The notes beneath the pieces were generated by a model. The model did not search any database and had not been told where the DNA came from. It saw only the letters and a program-made list of their open reading frames with translations. Positions 19,756-32,017 of a stretch of 64,000 bases of DNA are shown here, piece after piece. Every line of letters begins with the position of its first letter. Position 1 is the stretch's first letter. Position numbers and translations under genes: made by a program. The stretch is from Hibiscus mutabilis (taxonomy: Eukaryota > Streptophyta > Magnoliopsida > Malvales > Malvaceae): assembly GCA_019671005.1 (NCBI GenBank), contig CM033712.1, forward strand, positions 76,582,479-76,646,478, read 5' to 3'.

Positions 19756-21970
19756 TGTAACGACATTTTTTTAAAATTCGTTTGAAATTCAAGTACGTCC
19801 GATTGCTACGGGTTATCCCCAAAATCATTTCTTTGTAATCTTGGTTTAAAGGGATTTCTTTTGAAAATTCTTTTTCTTTGGAAAACTGATTGAAAATTGG
19901 GAGTCACCACCGGCCACTTGGATAAGGTAGGCCGGACACCACAAAACCAGAGATTCATTTTGAATGGGCTCGGGAGTTGGTTATGTGTGGGGAAGGATTA
20001 GCACCCTCATCACGCCCGAAAATTGGTACCAAAATATTTGTTGCTTTTAATCGAAGGAAATTGTCAGAATTTGAAAGGAATTTAATTCGGTGTCCTTAAT
20101 TGAAAATTAACCTTAATTGAATGGGCTTTATCAAATTGGTAGGTTCAAATTAATTGGACATTTAATTAATAAGGTTGACGATACATCAGACCATAGATTA
20201 AACCGACATCGAATAATCTCGACTTCCGTGTTAATTTATGGTTCGAATCTCGCACGTCACCTTTATGCATGGTGCAAGCAGTTAAGATATGATGTAATGA
20301 TTTTATCAACTTTTAACTTTACCTTGGGATGGTAAGAATTAATTTAGATATTTGGTCAACATCCTTTAAGCTCGGACTGTTACGACACAAATATCATAAT
20401 TAATAAATATCTCCCTTTAATGATTTAGATTAATTAATGCAAAATTAATGGGCCGTATGAATGACAATTAAGGAATGACAAACAAAGGCACAAAAATAAA
20501 CACAAAAGGCCCAATACAAGACCTAACCTATAAAGGCCCAAATTATGGAAATTTAATTAGTGATCTAGTTACTAATTAGGTGCTTCTAGTATTAACCCTA
20601 AATTAATTAATCCTAAAAAGGCTAGAGAACCCTAATAAATTATGAGTTATCTTGTGATATGATAATTAATTCGATTAATTTTAAACTAGTATTCCAGTAA
20701 GCCAAGAATACTATTTAGAATAAGCCAAATTAATTAATCATAGCTTTAAATTAAAATGTTAGTCTAATTTCTATGTCAAATTTATCTTAAAAAATAATTA
20801 AGAGGTGTTCAACCAATTTTAATGAATTTAATATTTACTCCAATAAGCCAAAAGTAAATTTAAATTCACTAAACTGATTCAAACCTTAAGACTAACTACG
20901 GCTCTAAAACTAATCCTAGACTTAACTTAATTAATTTAAGGGTCGTGCCCTATTAGACGAGCACACGACCTAAATTAATTAAATAAATTCCTAAACTAAT
21001 CTAAAGCTAACTTAACAACTCAAAGCCCAAAAAATCAAGAGGCACAAACTTCTAAACTATACCCAAATAAAAAAACCACATGTATATACTTTTCAGAAAA
21101 TATACTTTAATATATTATATATTATATACTATATACAAGAAAATATATTATAAAAGGGATAATATGAAATCATGGTAATGAAGTAAACAAGCTAATAATA
21201 AATTAAACAACATTCAACAAGTGAAATAATATACATATCACAAGCAAAAAATAATAATAAAATAAAGCACATAAAAAAGAGATTAAAATAAACAATAAAG
21301 GTTACCAATAAAATCATCCACATTTTTATTGAACTATAAAAAAGGATTATACATAAATAAAAAGAAAAGAGAAGAATGTATCCAAAACCCAAATATTTAT
21401 GCTCGATCAACCAAATTCCACATATTGTTGTTGGGGTTGAGAAGTTCGATTCAAGGGTTTAATAATGGTAGAAAATGATTTCGATTAGAGAAAATTATAG
21501 TGGATAAGGAAATCTAATGGTCTAAAAAAAGGGGAAAAAGAAAAAAAAGGAAAAAAGGCAAACGGCAGTGGGGGAGTGTTGGTTGCCAAATGATCCAAAG
21601 AAAAAATAGGTTAGTAGTGTTTTTTAGGGTTCATGGGATTTATATTTATATAGTGATGAATTGTATTTTTGGTTTATCCTCTTAAAATAAGAACCAATGA
21701 AAATTAAGACCTTGGTCACCAAGTAGTTTTTTTAACCAATGGGAATGAGGCATTGATTCATTCAATGAGAACCAAGCCTCGGTGAGTAAGGAGTTGGGAT
21801 TTTTATTATTATTTTTTGTATATATTTTTCTACTATATAAATTATGTAATGGGCCATGAAATTTTGGGCTTAGGGTATAAGGTAAGGTTTTTGGGTATTT
21901 AGAAAAAGGATAATGTGAATTTATTTTATTTCGAGCAATTAATTTAACCCGGACAAAATTAGTGTCTACA
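19756..21970 (-). repeat. 5' LTR of Ogre/Tat-like element B (about 2.2 kb)
   Basis: Plus-strand start TGTAACGAC beside the primer site and end GTGTCTACA at 21970. On the minus strand this gives the familiar Ogre-like start TGTAGACACTAATTTTGTCC. Landmarks GTGTGGGGAAGGATTAGCACC (19991) and GAGTCACCACCGG (19901) match LTR A, with much divergence. A TATA box (minus strand TATATAAATA) is at 21643-21652. No partner LTR is identified in the window. Confidence 0.72.
21643..21652 (-). promoter_or_regulatory. TATA box in LTR B
   Basis: Minus strand TATATAAATA, about 320 bp from the outer LTR end, in the same relative area as in LTR A. Confidence 0.45.
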
Positions 21971-22418
21971 ACCACTTAATAAGAAAAATTAAAGTGGTAA
22001 AACAAATAATATTTATGTCAATTATGCTTAGGGACAATTTTATAATACATAGAGTTTGTTTTTATTTTCAATTTTTTGAATTTTGAGTCTAAAGTCCCCA
22101 TAGAGGTTAACAATGAAATTATGGTTTGTTTATAGATTATATCTCTCAGATTTATCTTATTTAAAAAAAAAATTATAATCTCATATATTTCCAAATTTTT
22201 CTTTGGCAGGAACGATATGTAATTTGAAATATAATACATGAACTATATGATACTTTTACCCTTTTTAGATCATAAAATATATAATGACATAAAAATTGTA
22301 ACGATCAGGGGGAAAGAATTAATAGATCTACTACATATATGGGGAATTTAGGAACGGAACATCTTGAGGGTCTAAGGGACAAACTCTTATTGCAATGTTC
22401 AAATATTTATGAAAATAT
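21971..22418. other. AT-rich spacer
   Basis: Between LTR B and the copia element. I see no gene or repeat boundary in it. Confidence 0.4.
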
Positions 22419-23420
22419 TGTAGCACGCTCGAATTGATCTTCGAAAACCGTCAAGTGGGTTGAATTAGACTCCTGAAAGAAATGGCTAAAACTGATAAAA
22501 ATGATAGACAATTTGCACGATAATTTTAGAGTGGTTCGAGTTTCTAACCAAGCTCTACATCCACTACCTTAGCACACCACTAAGGATTTTTCAATTCACT
22601 AAGAATTCTTCCCCTTTTCTAGGCTTAGGAGGCAATCGTTGTGACCCTATTTTTTTATGGCTAAGATAGAACCACTCTAGTTTTTCCTTAGGCTAAACTA
22701 GAACCTCTCCCTTTTACAAGGTTTGTTTGGTAAACTAAATTCCTCACAAGGTGGGTATTTACACAATTGAGCTCACAAGAAAGAGTGAAGGATAAAAACA
22801 ATTAAAATTACTCTATGCAAATATTAACAAGAGAAATAAAGAAAATAAAGACTTGAACTCAAGTTCTCTTGAACATTAAGCTTAGATGTGTTCTCTAACA
22901 TTCTTCAAATTTTTCAGCCTTCCTTTTATTGATTGGAATGAGTTTATGGTTGTTCGTGACCGTTAAGGATGATTTGGAGCCGTTGGGGATGATTCTCATG
23001 CAAAATTTGCCAATCTAGTGCAGTTAGTACCGGTACACTGGTACCTGTATCGATACGGCCCTGTTTGGAAATAGCCGTTGGAACAGTTAAAGCATAGGGG
23101 GTATTGGTACTCATTGAGTCGCATCGGTACGACCCCTCTGTATCAATACGGCTAAACCTATACCGGTACGGGTTTTTGCTACTAAAAAATCACTATAACT
23201 AAAACCCTAAAAGGTATCGATACGGGGCAAGGCTTATTGGTATGGGGCTGAGAAAATGGCTAGTTTGGCTATATAAAATCGTTTTAAAACATGTCAAAAG
23301 CCTTAGAAACATTTTCGAACATATTTTCAAGTTGTTTGGACTTGAATACAAGTTTGCAAAATATTCAAACAAGTCCAAAATTATTTTTCAAATTATTATA
23401 TCAAAACAAATATCTTAACA
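22419..23420 (-). repeat. Copia 3' LTR (1002 bp)
   Basis: TGTAGCACGCTCGAATTGATC to ATATCTTAACA on the plus strand. About 90% or more similar to 25678-26660 by eye. It includes short ACCGGTACG/ATCGGTACG-type phrases around 23040-23240. Confidence 0.85.
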
Positions 23421-23800
23421 ATATCCCCATTTTTATATAATAAAACCAACTTAAAAATTGTTTTTGTGATTCTCCCCCTTAGTAAAATAAATTGTGAATA
23501 AGAGAAAATAGATTCAAAAGAGTTAAAAGCTCCCCTTATTAATTTGAAAATTCAATTTTTCAAACCATTTTCCCCTTTTTGTTATATTAAAAAAGAATTT
23601 TGTAACTTGACGTTCAATAACAATGGAGGTTTAAAAAATTGTAGTAAAAATATTGGCTCCCCCTTACTCAAAGCATTCTAAATAACTTTAGCTCAAATGA
23701 TTGACACTTAAGAGACATTGAATTTCAAGATAAAATTAAATTAAGAGCATACAAAATTCAATTTATCCAAGACTTTAAAAATCTTTATGCAAACATATGA

Positions 23801-24342
23801 ATGAAACCATTAGACTCATATGCATAAAGCTCTCAAAAGTAAAATAGGAAACCAAATATAAGTAATAAAAAAAATTATGATTTGAGGTTACCCATCTTCT
23901 TCTTGTGTGACTATAACATTTTCATGTCTTTGCATTTATTTCCATTTGCTCCAAACACACCTACAAGAGACAATTACTTGGATTTTGGTATCCAAATTGC
24001 TTTGGATCCATTAACATTAATATCAACGTCTCTAGTTCCCTTAGGAACCCATACTTGTCTAATCCTATAAAATGAAACCATTAGACTCATATGCATAAAG
24101 CTCTCAAAAGCAAAATAGGCAGCGAAATATAGGTAATCAAAAACATTATGATTAGAGGTTACCCATCTTCTTCTTGTGTGACTAGAGCATTTTCATGTCT
24201 TTGCATTTATTTCCATTTGCTCCAACACACTTACAATAGACGATTACTTAGATTTTGGTATCCAAATTGCTTAGGATCCATTAACATTAATCTCATCGTC
24301 TCTATTTCCCTTAGGAACCCATACTTGTCTAATCCTACAAGT
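23801..24342 (-). repeat. 271-bp direct duplication in the copia gag
   Basis: GAAACCATTAGACTCATATGC at 23803 recurs at 24074 and the following sequence matches to about 24342. On the minus strand each copy covers the gag tail reading VWVPKGTRD then AIWIPKSK. Confidence 0.85.
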
Positions 24343-24362
24343 TTTTCTTTTCTTTATAGGAC

Positions 24363-24404
24363 AAGTATGTAAGGAATGACCATGATAATGGCAATGTGAG
24401 CATT
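24363..24404 (-). pseudogene. Copia gag zinc knuckle
   Basis: Minus-strand translation gives CSHCHYHGHSLHTC, a C-x2-C-x4-H-x4-C nucleocapsid knuckle, upstream of the duplicated tail and in the expected order after the gag body at 24551. Confidence 0.6.
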
Positions 24405-24550
24405 TTGTCATTAGGTGACAAGATGAATTATTAAAAAAATTCTTTTTCTTTTGTTAAGCTTTCAAGCTTAACTTCCAATTCAAGATTTTCTTTTTCTAAA
24501 ACTCCATTGCTTATTTTTGAAAACTCTAAATCATTTTTCAAAGTCTCATT

Positions 24551-25132
24551 TTAGTTTTCAAAATCCAATTTTATTTTCAAAAGAAAATCATTTTCAAATT
24601 CAAGTTTAGAAATCATTTTCTTAAATTTGGAATTCATGGTCTCAAATTCCAAAAATAATTCATCGAAAGCATCTTGTAACTCGTCAAATGTATATGAATT
24701 TAATTCACTTGAGTTAGAAGATACCTCAGGCTTATCGAGAGCCAAAACACTATCCACCTTAGGGATTAAGAGGAGGTTTGCACAAGATGAAGCATCATCC
24801 TTCTTCTCTCCCTTCTTGTTGCCGTAGAGTTTCTCAAGTTTCTCCCATATTTCTTTGGCATTTTTGCATGTGAAGACTTTCTCGAAAACGTCTTCATTGA
24901 GGCCACTAAGAAAAATGTGTATCGTCTTTGCGTTTAGCTTGGCCTTCGTGTCATTTTCACTCCTTTGCTTCTTCTTCTTCATAGGAGCTTCCAAGTAATC
25001 ATATTCAATGATATCTCAAACCTCAAAATCGAGAAATTTGATGAAATACTTCGTGACATTGCTCCATTGAAAGTATGCTTCTCCTTCGAAGAGCGGAAGA
25101 CACGAGATAGAGCGTCCTTCAAATCTTGCCAT
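24551..25132 (-). pseudogene. gag: Copia gag (SIRE-like) fragment
   Basis: The frame begins near 25132 (LPLFEGEAYFQWSNVTKYFI), has one in-frame stop, then reads openly from 24994 to 24551. Features are KAKLNAKTIHIFLSGLNEDVFEKV and CKNAKEIWEKLEKLYGNKKG (the UBN2-type capsid core), then a helical acidic tail (FDELQDAFDELFLEFETM). The protein would package the element RNA. It stops early and is not followed by pol. Confidence 0.75.
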
Positions 25133-25200
25133 TTTTTTGAACGGTGGACTTTGAGCAAATGATCTTTACTCTCGGATGTTAGTCCTTCAGTGGAGACGAA

Positions 25201-25212
25201 GGTTTGATACCA
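25201..25212 (-). other. Primer binding site, initiator tRNA-Met type
   Basis: Plus strand GGTTTGATACCA resembles the tRNA-Met 3' end (GCTCTGATACCA) at 10 of 12 bases, 11 nt from the LTR at 25224. Initiator tRNA-Met is the usual copia primer. Confidence 0.65.
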
Positions 25213-25223
25213 ATTTAAAAGCT

Positions 25224-25667
25224 TGTAGCACGCTCGAATCGATCTCCGAAAACCATCAAGTGGGTTGAATTAGACTCCAAAAAGAATTGGCTAAAACCGA
25301 TAAAAATGATAGACAATTTGCACGGTGAGTTTAAAGTGGTTCGAGCTTCTAAACAAGTTCTACTTCCACTATGTTAGCACACCACTAAGGATTTCCCAGT
25401 TCACTAAGAATTCTTTCCCTTTTCTAGGCTTAGGAGATAAACGTTACAACCCTATCTTTTCTATGGCTAAGATAGAAACGCGCTAGTTTTTCCTTAGGCT
25501 AAACTAGAACCTCTCCCTTTGATAAGGTTTGTTTGGTAAACTAAATTCCTCACAAGGTGGGTGTTTACACAATTGAGCTCACAAGAAAGAGTGAAGGATA
25601 AAACAATTAAAATCACTCTATACAAATATTTATAAGAGAAATAAAGAAAATAAAGACTTGAACTCAA
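25224..25667 (-). repeat. Truncated copia LTR copy
   Basis: The first 444 bp of an LTR (TGTAGCACGCTCGAATCGATC to GACTTGAACTCAA), then CAATTGAAAAGC and a second complete LTR. The CAATT at the junction is shared with the primer-site leader ACCAATTTAAAAGC. Confidence 0.85.
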
Positions 25668-25677
25668 TTGAAAAGCT

Positions 25678-26660
25678 TGTAACACGCTCGAATCGATCTC
25701 CAAAAACCATCAAGTGTATTGAATTAGACTCCCGAAAGAATTGGCTAAAATCGATAAAAATGATAGACAATTTGCACGATGAGTTTAGAGTGGTTCGAGC
25801 TTCTAACCAAGCTCTACTTCCACTATCTTAGCACACCACTAAGGATTTCCCAATTCACTAAGAATTGTTTCACTTTCTAGGTTTAGGAGGTAACCGTTAC
25901 AACCCTATCTTTTATATGGCTAAGATAGAACCATTATAGTTTTTCCTTAGGCTAAACTAGAACATCTCCCTTTTACATGGTTTGTTTGGCAAACTAAATT
26001 CCTCACAAGGTGGGTGTTTACACAATTGAGCTCACAAGAAAGAGTGAAGGATAAAAACAATTAAAATCACTCAATACAAATATTTACAAGAGAAATGAAG
26101 AAAATTAAGACTTGAACTCAATTTCTCTTGAACATTAAGCTTGGATGTGTTCTCTAACATTCTTCAAGTGTTCCAGCCTTCCGTTTATTGATTGGAATGA
26201 GTTTATGGCCGTTCGTGACCGTTAGGGATGATTTGGAGCTGTTAGGAATGATTTCCATGCTGAATTTCTCAATCTGGTGCAGTCAGTATCGGTACATGGG
26301 GTGCCTGTATCGATACGGCCTTGTTTGGAAATAGTCGTTGGAACAGTTAAAGCATAGAGGTATCGGTACGCATTGAGGCGTATCGGTATGATCCCCTCCG
26401 TACCGGTACGGGTTTTTGCTACTGAAAAATCATTGTAGCTGAAACGCTAAAAGGTATCGATACGGGGCAAGGCATATCGGTACGGGGATGAGAAAATGAC
26501 TAGTTTTGCTATATAAAATCATTTTAAAACATGCCAAAAGCCTTAGAAACAATTTCAAACATATTTTCAAGTTGTTTGAACTTTAATACAAGTTTGCAAA
26601 ATATTCAAACAAGTCCAAAATTATTTTTCAAATTATTATATCAAAACAAATATCCTAACA
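25678..26660 (-). repeat. Copia 5' LTR, complete copy (983 bp)
   Basis: TGTAACACGCTCGAATCG to ATATCCTAACA on the plus strand. Ends correspond to those of 22419-23420. Confidence 0.85.
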
Positions 26661-29600
26661 ATTTAATAAATGTGGTCTAATAGTAATATAGTGCATGTAA
26701 AATATAAATATATAAATTAAAAAAATAAAATTTATTAAATATTTAATCAAGCAAATATTGAATTAAAGAAAGATGGGTTTGTGCCTTCAGTTTTTTGGTC
26801 TTATAATAATTGTTAGGACTTGACCCTGAATTTTGAGTTTAAATAATTAATAAACTTGTGTATTTTTTTGACAAATTATAATCCTAATACTACCTATAGG
26901 GGAGGGGAATGAGGACTCTAGAGGAAGGAATGGGGACTCCTAGTGAGTCTAGAGCCCATGACCTAAGGGAATATGAGGGAACAAAGATAAGCAGCTTGTC
27001 CAACGGGCAAATCACTATTTTGACTCCTTTTAATATTTGATATTTTTGACTCCTCCTAAGTTTAAATACTTAATAAATATGTTTATTTTTCAAACTCGAT
27101 ATTTTTAATCCTTTTAATATTCGATCATGGCTAAATCACTATCAGTGATTTTCTTCTGTCAAACAGAATAAAGCTAAAGAGATACAGGAGAAAGCGAGTA
27201 AAATTACCAAGGAAGAGGAAATTTGAAAAGGGACGCTTTTGAAGAACCATACATATGATCTTTGAACATAATGTCTCCAATCATAAAATTTTTCACCTTG
27301 GAAAAAAAGTAGAGTTTTTCTACATTTGCAGATGTTTCTCGGTAGACATCAACATATTTTGTCAGAAAAAAAAAACTAAACAAACTCCAAACTGGAAATA
27401 TAGGGTTCTTGGGAATTTGAATAATATTTCCATTGAGTTTCATGAAGAAATCAAACTGGAAATTCTCTTGAATTGCATGCATGGTTTGAAATGAAATTAC
27501 AGATGTCAAGAGGCTAAATTAATACATAAAAATAGTAGCCAGAAACTTCATCATATAATTCGACTAAAATTCTAATTGATAACTAAGTTGAGTTCTATTG
27601 TAATTTTAGTAGTTGAATATTATTTGGTAACTATAATTTATTTTAATGAGTACATATCTACATTAAGTAAGAAATTTTATTGAATATGGTTTTTTGGTAA
27701 CAAAGTATTTGGGTCTATAAATATAGACTAAGTTTAACCTTTAAAATTATAAGTGAAGAATTATATGAGAGAATTATTTTGGAGAGATGTAACCACTTTT
27801 AGAATTTCTACGATTATAGTGATTATGTTGTAGAGATGTGTTTTGTAGGGACATTGTGAAAAGTGTTTTGGTTACATCGGGTTTTGAGATATATATACTA
27901 GATAATGTGATTGCATGAGATATTATATATTTATACTCTTCGTGTTCTCTACATTGATAGTAAATTATTCGTTTCTCTTATTCTAGTAGTAGGCAAGGTT
28001 GAACCAAATCTCATCTCTTGTGCACGTCTTATTTTATATTGTTATCCATTTATTATTTTTCCGCATACAAATTCTTAACCATTCAATTGAAAGTAGTGTA
28101 TTGTCAAGAATGACAATACCAGCGATCTTCGAGAAAAATAAAAGAATTGTGACACTTAGGTTAGAGAGGAAAAATCCTAACGAAGATTAGAGAGAGAAAA
28201 ACATTATTGGTAATAACAATTTGATTGCAAGCTCCTTAAATTATACTCTAACAACCCATATCATCGTAAGGTAAATTCATGTAATGAATATTTGAGGGTG
28301 TCTATTTGCACCTGCTTTGAATTCACAACAAATAATAATTTTTATTTTTTAATTAAAATAATATTTAAATTTGCAACATTCGTACCCATAAAAATTGAAT
28401 ATACATAAATATTTGAATATGCAATATCTGAATTCATAAAATAGATCAAATATATGTAAATATTTGAATCCAAAAAAACGAATCAGAAGTTCGTAAATAT
28501 CGGAATCCACAAGAAACGGATCAAATATCCAAATCAACAATCTTAGAATTCACAAAAAGATCAAACACATATAAGTATTTGAGATTGTAATTTTTTTTGA
28601 CAAAGTCTAATATTAATTCTACTTAGAAGAGAAAAAAAAATTAAAAAAAGAAAGAAGGTGCTCATAATAGATCAAAATCGTAATATTTAAATACACAAAA
28701 AATATGAATATTCGTGAATACCTAAATTCACAAAAATATATCAAATCACCGTAAATTCTGCATCTGCAAAAAACAAATCTAATATTCATAAATATCCAAA
28801 TCTGCTCTCCAAATTGCCACCCTTAACAAGGAGATGCATTATTTTTTAATCCAATCCCAAAACTACACTTACATAAAAAGTAATAAATTATCAATTTATT
28901 TATATTTATTGTAGCTCCTATGCTTGAATATAATGGATTTATTCTTCTTTAAAATATGAGACACAAGTTCAAGAAAAAAACAAGCAATACCATTGAAGCC
29001 ATGGATGTTCATGTTACTGCAAGTAAGCTAGCACCTAATAAGAAGGCTTTATCACTACAAATAAATATCCGGGTGGGTCTTCATTTAAAAAGAGAGAGAG
29101 GGTATACAAAATCTATTCCAAGAAGATTGCAAGAAGATTCAATATTCGAATTATATATCCCGCGTCGACGAAGACGGAGCTAGGATTTCAGCTCGAGGGC
29201 AACAGTTTCGATTCATTCTTTCAACTTTTTTTGCCAACCAATTCACCAACTTGAGGGACAGAAATGAGCATATAGCTCTGCTAGCACTTTTGTTGTTCCA
29301 CCAATTAGTTGGTCTAGCGAGATACTATTTTAGATCTTTTAAATAAAGTTAAAGTTCGAATTATGACATTATGAATAAAACAAATTAAGTTGAGACAGTC
29401 ACCCCGTAATAGACATCTACAGTGTCTAATCTAGACTAGTCGACCAATAAATTAAAATCCGTAGTTATAAAAAAACATTTTTATATGCTTTATTTTGGTT
29501 AATGTTCCTCTTAATTCTTGTGACTCAATTATAAAAAAAAAAAGCTTAAAGGTATCATAAGCCTTTGACTTTTTTGAAAAAAAAATTAAGCTCTTGAACT

Positions 29601-30305
29601 TTTTTACACTCAATTAAGCCTTTATACTCTAAAATTTCTTCAATTCACCCTTTTGGCCAACATTGACTGTTAATTTTAACAGTTTTTTTTGTATCAAGTA
29701 TTAGTTGGTGCAACATATCGTGTTACAATATTGTCACTTGATATTTTTAGATTTTTTATTTTAAAAATTCTTTAAAAGTTCTATAAATTCTAAAAAATTT
29801 AAAAAGATTATAAAAATAGTTTTATAAAAAAAATCTATAAACGTCACACGACAATTCACGATAAAATTGTAATGTGTCATGTGATAGTAATATTTCAAGA
29901 AAAAACTGTAAAAATTTAGTGGTAAAAATTAGTAAAAGAGCTTAATTGATTAAATTTATTAGTTAGGAGGCTTAATTGGATGTAATTTTTTTAAGGACTT
30001 AACTAATTTTTTTTAAAAAATTTAAGGGCTTCAAGTAGGGGCGAAGCTACATGGGGATATTAGTGTGCAAATGAGCCCACTTAAAAGTTCATGCTATATT
30101 GAAATATTAGAATTATATCACAGTTTTATATAGCAAATATTAAAATTGAGCTCATCTAATTTGTTAGGGTATGAGGTCAACAATATTTATTACAATAATA
30201 TAGAAATTACACTCATTTTGACATCACTATATAAAAATCTTAGTTCTGCCACTGGCTTCTAGCACACTTAAGCCTTAAAAATTAAATTTAGGAATTTGTC
30301 GAGAC
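26661..30305. other. Intergenic repeat-derived sequence, no gene
   Basis: AT-rich. About 27600-28060 resembles the end of a copia LTR (GTAGTAGGCAAGGTTGAACC). About 28330-28810 is a degenerate repeat of AATATTTGAATCC/AATATCCGAATCC phrases. About 29540-30040 has inverted AATTAAGCCT/AGGCTTAATT ends around a central loop, probably an old foldback MITE. At 30040-30260 a GGGGCGAAGC.. segment looks like another MITE. None has a coding frame I can support. Confidence 0.45.
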
Positions 30306-30314
30306 CATTAAAAA

Positions 30315-30649
30315 GGCAAATTTGGGAGAATAATTCAAATGAAAAGCAATATTTGGAATATAGGAGATGTTGGGGGATATTTAAGGATATAGGCTATTTT
30401 CTACAGTGCATGGGAAAGACGTCACCTACAAATAGCGTTATGTGTGGTTTTATAGTTTTTTTAATCTGAAGTGTTCACGTGCATGATAAATTTTAAAAAA
30501 ATACTAAAAATATTAAAAAATTAAAGATACCACCTATAGGTGGAGTCTTCCCCATACACTGCAGAAAACAACTTATATCTTCAAATATCTCCCAACATCC
30601 CAATATTTCAAATATTACTTTTCATTTGGTTTATTCTCCTAAATTTCCC
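30315..30649. mobile_element. Mutator-like MITE, 335 bp, with 9-bp target duplication
   Basis: Terminal inverted repeats of about 110 bp, starting GGCAAATTTGGGAGAATAA on the left and, as reverse complement, GGGAAATTTAGGAGAATAA on the right. Pairing continues through AAATGAAAAG, GATGTTGGG and ACCTA.. to the centre. The 9-mer CATTAAAAA flanks it at 30306-30314 and 30650-30658. A 9-bp duplication with long inverted repeats beginning GGG fits MULE elements. It has no coding capacity and would need a transposase in trans. Confidence 0.85.
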
Positions 30650-30706
30650 CATTAAAAATACGTTGATGACAACATTCAGACAAGTCGTTTTACGTTGCAT
30701 ATGACA

Positions 30707-30712
30707 CACGTG
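30707..30712 (+). promoter_or_regulatory. ABRE/G-box upstream of the RING-H2 gene
   Basis: ACACGTGGGC centred on CACGTG, about 200 bp before the TATA box and followed by CCAAT at 30715-30719. In plants this element binds bZIP factors of the ABA response. An ABA or stress link for the gene is inference. Confidence 0.45.
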
Positions 30713-30903
30713 GGCCAATAAAAATTAAGGAGAGCCAATGATTTCGGTTCCTATTTGACCGGATCCAAAATCAGCTGTTTTGTAAGAATAATATCGTTCA
30801 ACATATTTGACCATTTTCTCCGTATACTAGGTTTGACTTTTTTGCTACGTGTCGACTCGTTTGACTTCGGAACAAAAACAGTTCAAATCCACGAATTCGT
30901 CAC

Positions 30904-30910
30904 TATATAT
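30904..30910 (+). promoter_or_regulatory. TATA box of the RING-H2 gene
   Basis: TATATAT 75 bp before the chosen ATG. It would place the transcript start near 30935 and a short 5' leader. Confidence 0.5.
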
Positions 30911-30984
30911 TCTTCAAACCCATGTTTTCCCTATACTTTTACTCTAATCACCCTCCCCCCCTTTGATTCGTCATTTTTGAAAAT

Positions 30985-31689
30985 ATGTCACGAACTTACT
31001 CTTCTTGCTTAGCTTCATGCAAAGCTTGGGACGTCGATTTGCAGCGCCCAGATGACGATTTCTGGTCATGCAAGATACTCGAGATCAACGTTAAGGCAAC
31101 TTTCATCGCCTCCCGGAAACCACCGCAACAAGAAGACTACGACGGAGAAGAAGGAAAGAAGCCAGCAATGGCGAGAAAAACAGTCCGAGAGGAATCCCAC
31201 AAGGTACCACTCGAGCAGTTATTAAACGACATTGTAACCGAAGATTGGAACGACACCAACATCTGGGACGTGTTGGACTCCATGCAAATCCCCATTCACC
31301 GTTCCACGGTAGATGAAATCGTCGGCTGTGTGCTTCGCATGGCGGCCAGGGAATGTTATAAGGACCGGAATGTGTTGAGAATGCGGGTGGAGATCGAGGC
31401 GTTGGTGGACGAAGAGCCGGATTTCGTGGAAGGGGATGTGTATTCTATCGACGTGGAGGCCGATGATTTTCGGGAGACGGCAGAGGCATTTATGAAGCTG
31501 AGGAATGTGGTGGTTGAAGAGGCGGTCGTTGAGAATTCGTTATGTTCGATTTGTTTGGTCGAGTTCTTGGAGGGTTCGGAGATTACTGGCACACCGTGCT
31601 CTCATGTGTTCCATGATCGTTGCATTAGAGCTTGGCTAAAGAAATGCTGTAAGAAATTTTGTCCTAATTGTGTTACCATTTTGGCCTGA
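30985..31689 (+). CDS. RING-H2 finger protein, probable E3 ubiquitin ligase
   Basis: Intronless 234-residue protein. The C-terminal RING-H2 domain (residues 187-229) has all eight ligands: C-x2-C-x14-C-x1-H-x2-H-x2-C-x12-C-x2-C (CSIC .. PCSHVFHDRC .. CPNC). RING-H2 proteins bind an E2 enzyme and pass ubiquitin to a substrate. The 185-residue N-terminal part is acidic and predicted soluble, with no signal peptide or membrane span; it probably carries substrate specificity, and I recognise no domain in it. The ATG at 30985 was chosen for its spacing from the TATA box and because the frame is open from there. Codon use is GC-richer than the surroundings, as in real exons. A MITE and an ABRE lie just upstream. 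Single-exon RING-H2 genes are common in plants, so the exact orthologue cannot be fixed. Confidence 0.88.
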   Translation: MSRTYSSCLASCKAWDVDLQRPDDDFWSCKILEINVKATFIASRKPPQQEDYDGEEGKKPAMARKTVREESHKVPLEQLLNDIVTEDWNDTNIWDVLDSMQIPIHRSTVDEIVGCVLRMAARECYKDRNVLRMRVEIEALVDEEPDFVEGDVYSIDVEADDFRETAEAFMKLRNVVVEEAVVENSLCSICLVEFLEGSEITGTPCSHVFHDRCIRAWLKKCCKKFCPNCVTILA

Positions 31690-32017
31690 CTATATTGAAC
31701 ATTTAATATTAAATTTGTGACGATATTTTCATGGTTCTTTTTTAACATTCATGGTGTTCTTTGTTTCGTTTTGTGCCATATAATAGTTGTTAATTTGGAT
31801 CTTGTTTTTGCCGGCATTGTTTGTGAAATGTTAATAAAACTATTATTTGGTTCAAAGAAACTAGAATTATATTTATTGAAAAAAAATACTACAAAATTTA
31901 GTTCAAAAAGACAGAACAGTCATGTTATCGAATACAAAAGTTCTTCATTATAAACAACTTCACTTATATCATTCAATCTTAAATTTGAGTATCAAATACG
32001 AGTATATATAATAGTTT
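31690..32017. other. 3' flank of the RING-H2 gene
   Basis: AT-rich, no gene. Possible polyadenylation signal context AATAAA near 31830. Confidence 0.4.

Larger units (their letters stand above)
22419..26660 (-). mobile_element. SIRE-like Ty1/copia element, internally deleted
   Basis: Minus-strand element. The 3' LTR is 22419-23420, the interior only 1.8 kb (23421-25223), and the 5' side carries a truncated LTR (25224-25667) plus a full LTR (25678-26660). The interior keeps a polypurine tract (ATGGGGATAT on the minus strand at 23421-23430), a gag with zinc knuckle, and a primer site. Pol is absent. The flanking pentamers (AATAT, ATTTA) do not match, so no target duplication is evident. Sequences such as IWIPK and VWVPKGTRD on the minus strand are typical of SIRE/Maximus gag. 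Confidence 0.82.

Noticed and set aside
22414..26665. Target-site duplication of the SIRE-like copia element
   Set aside because: Flanking pentamers AATAT and ATTTA do not match.
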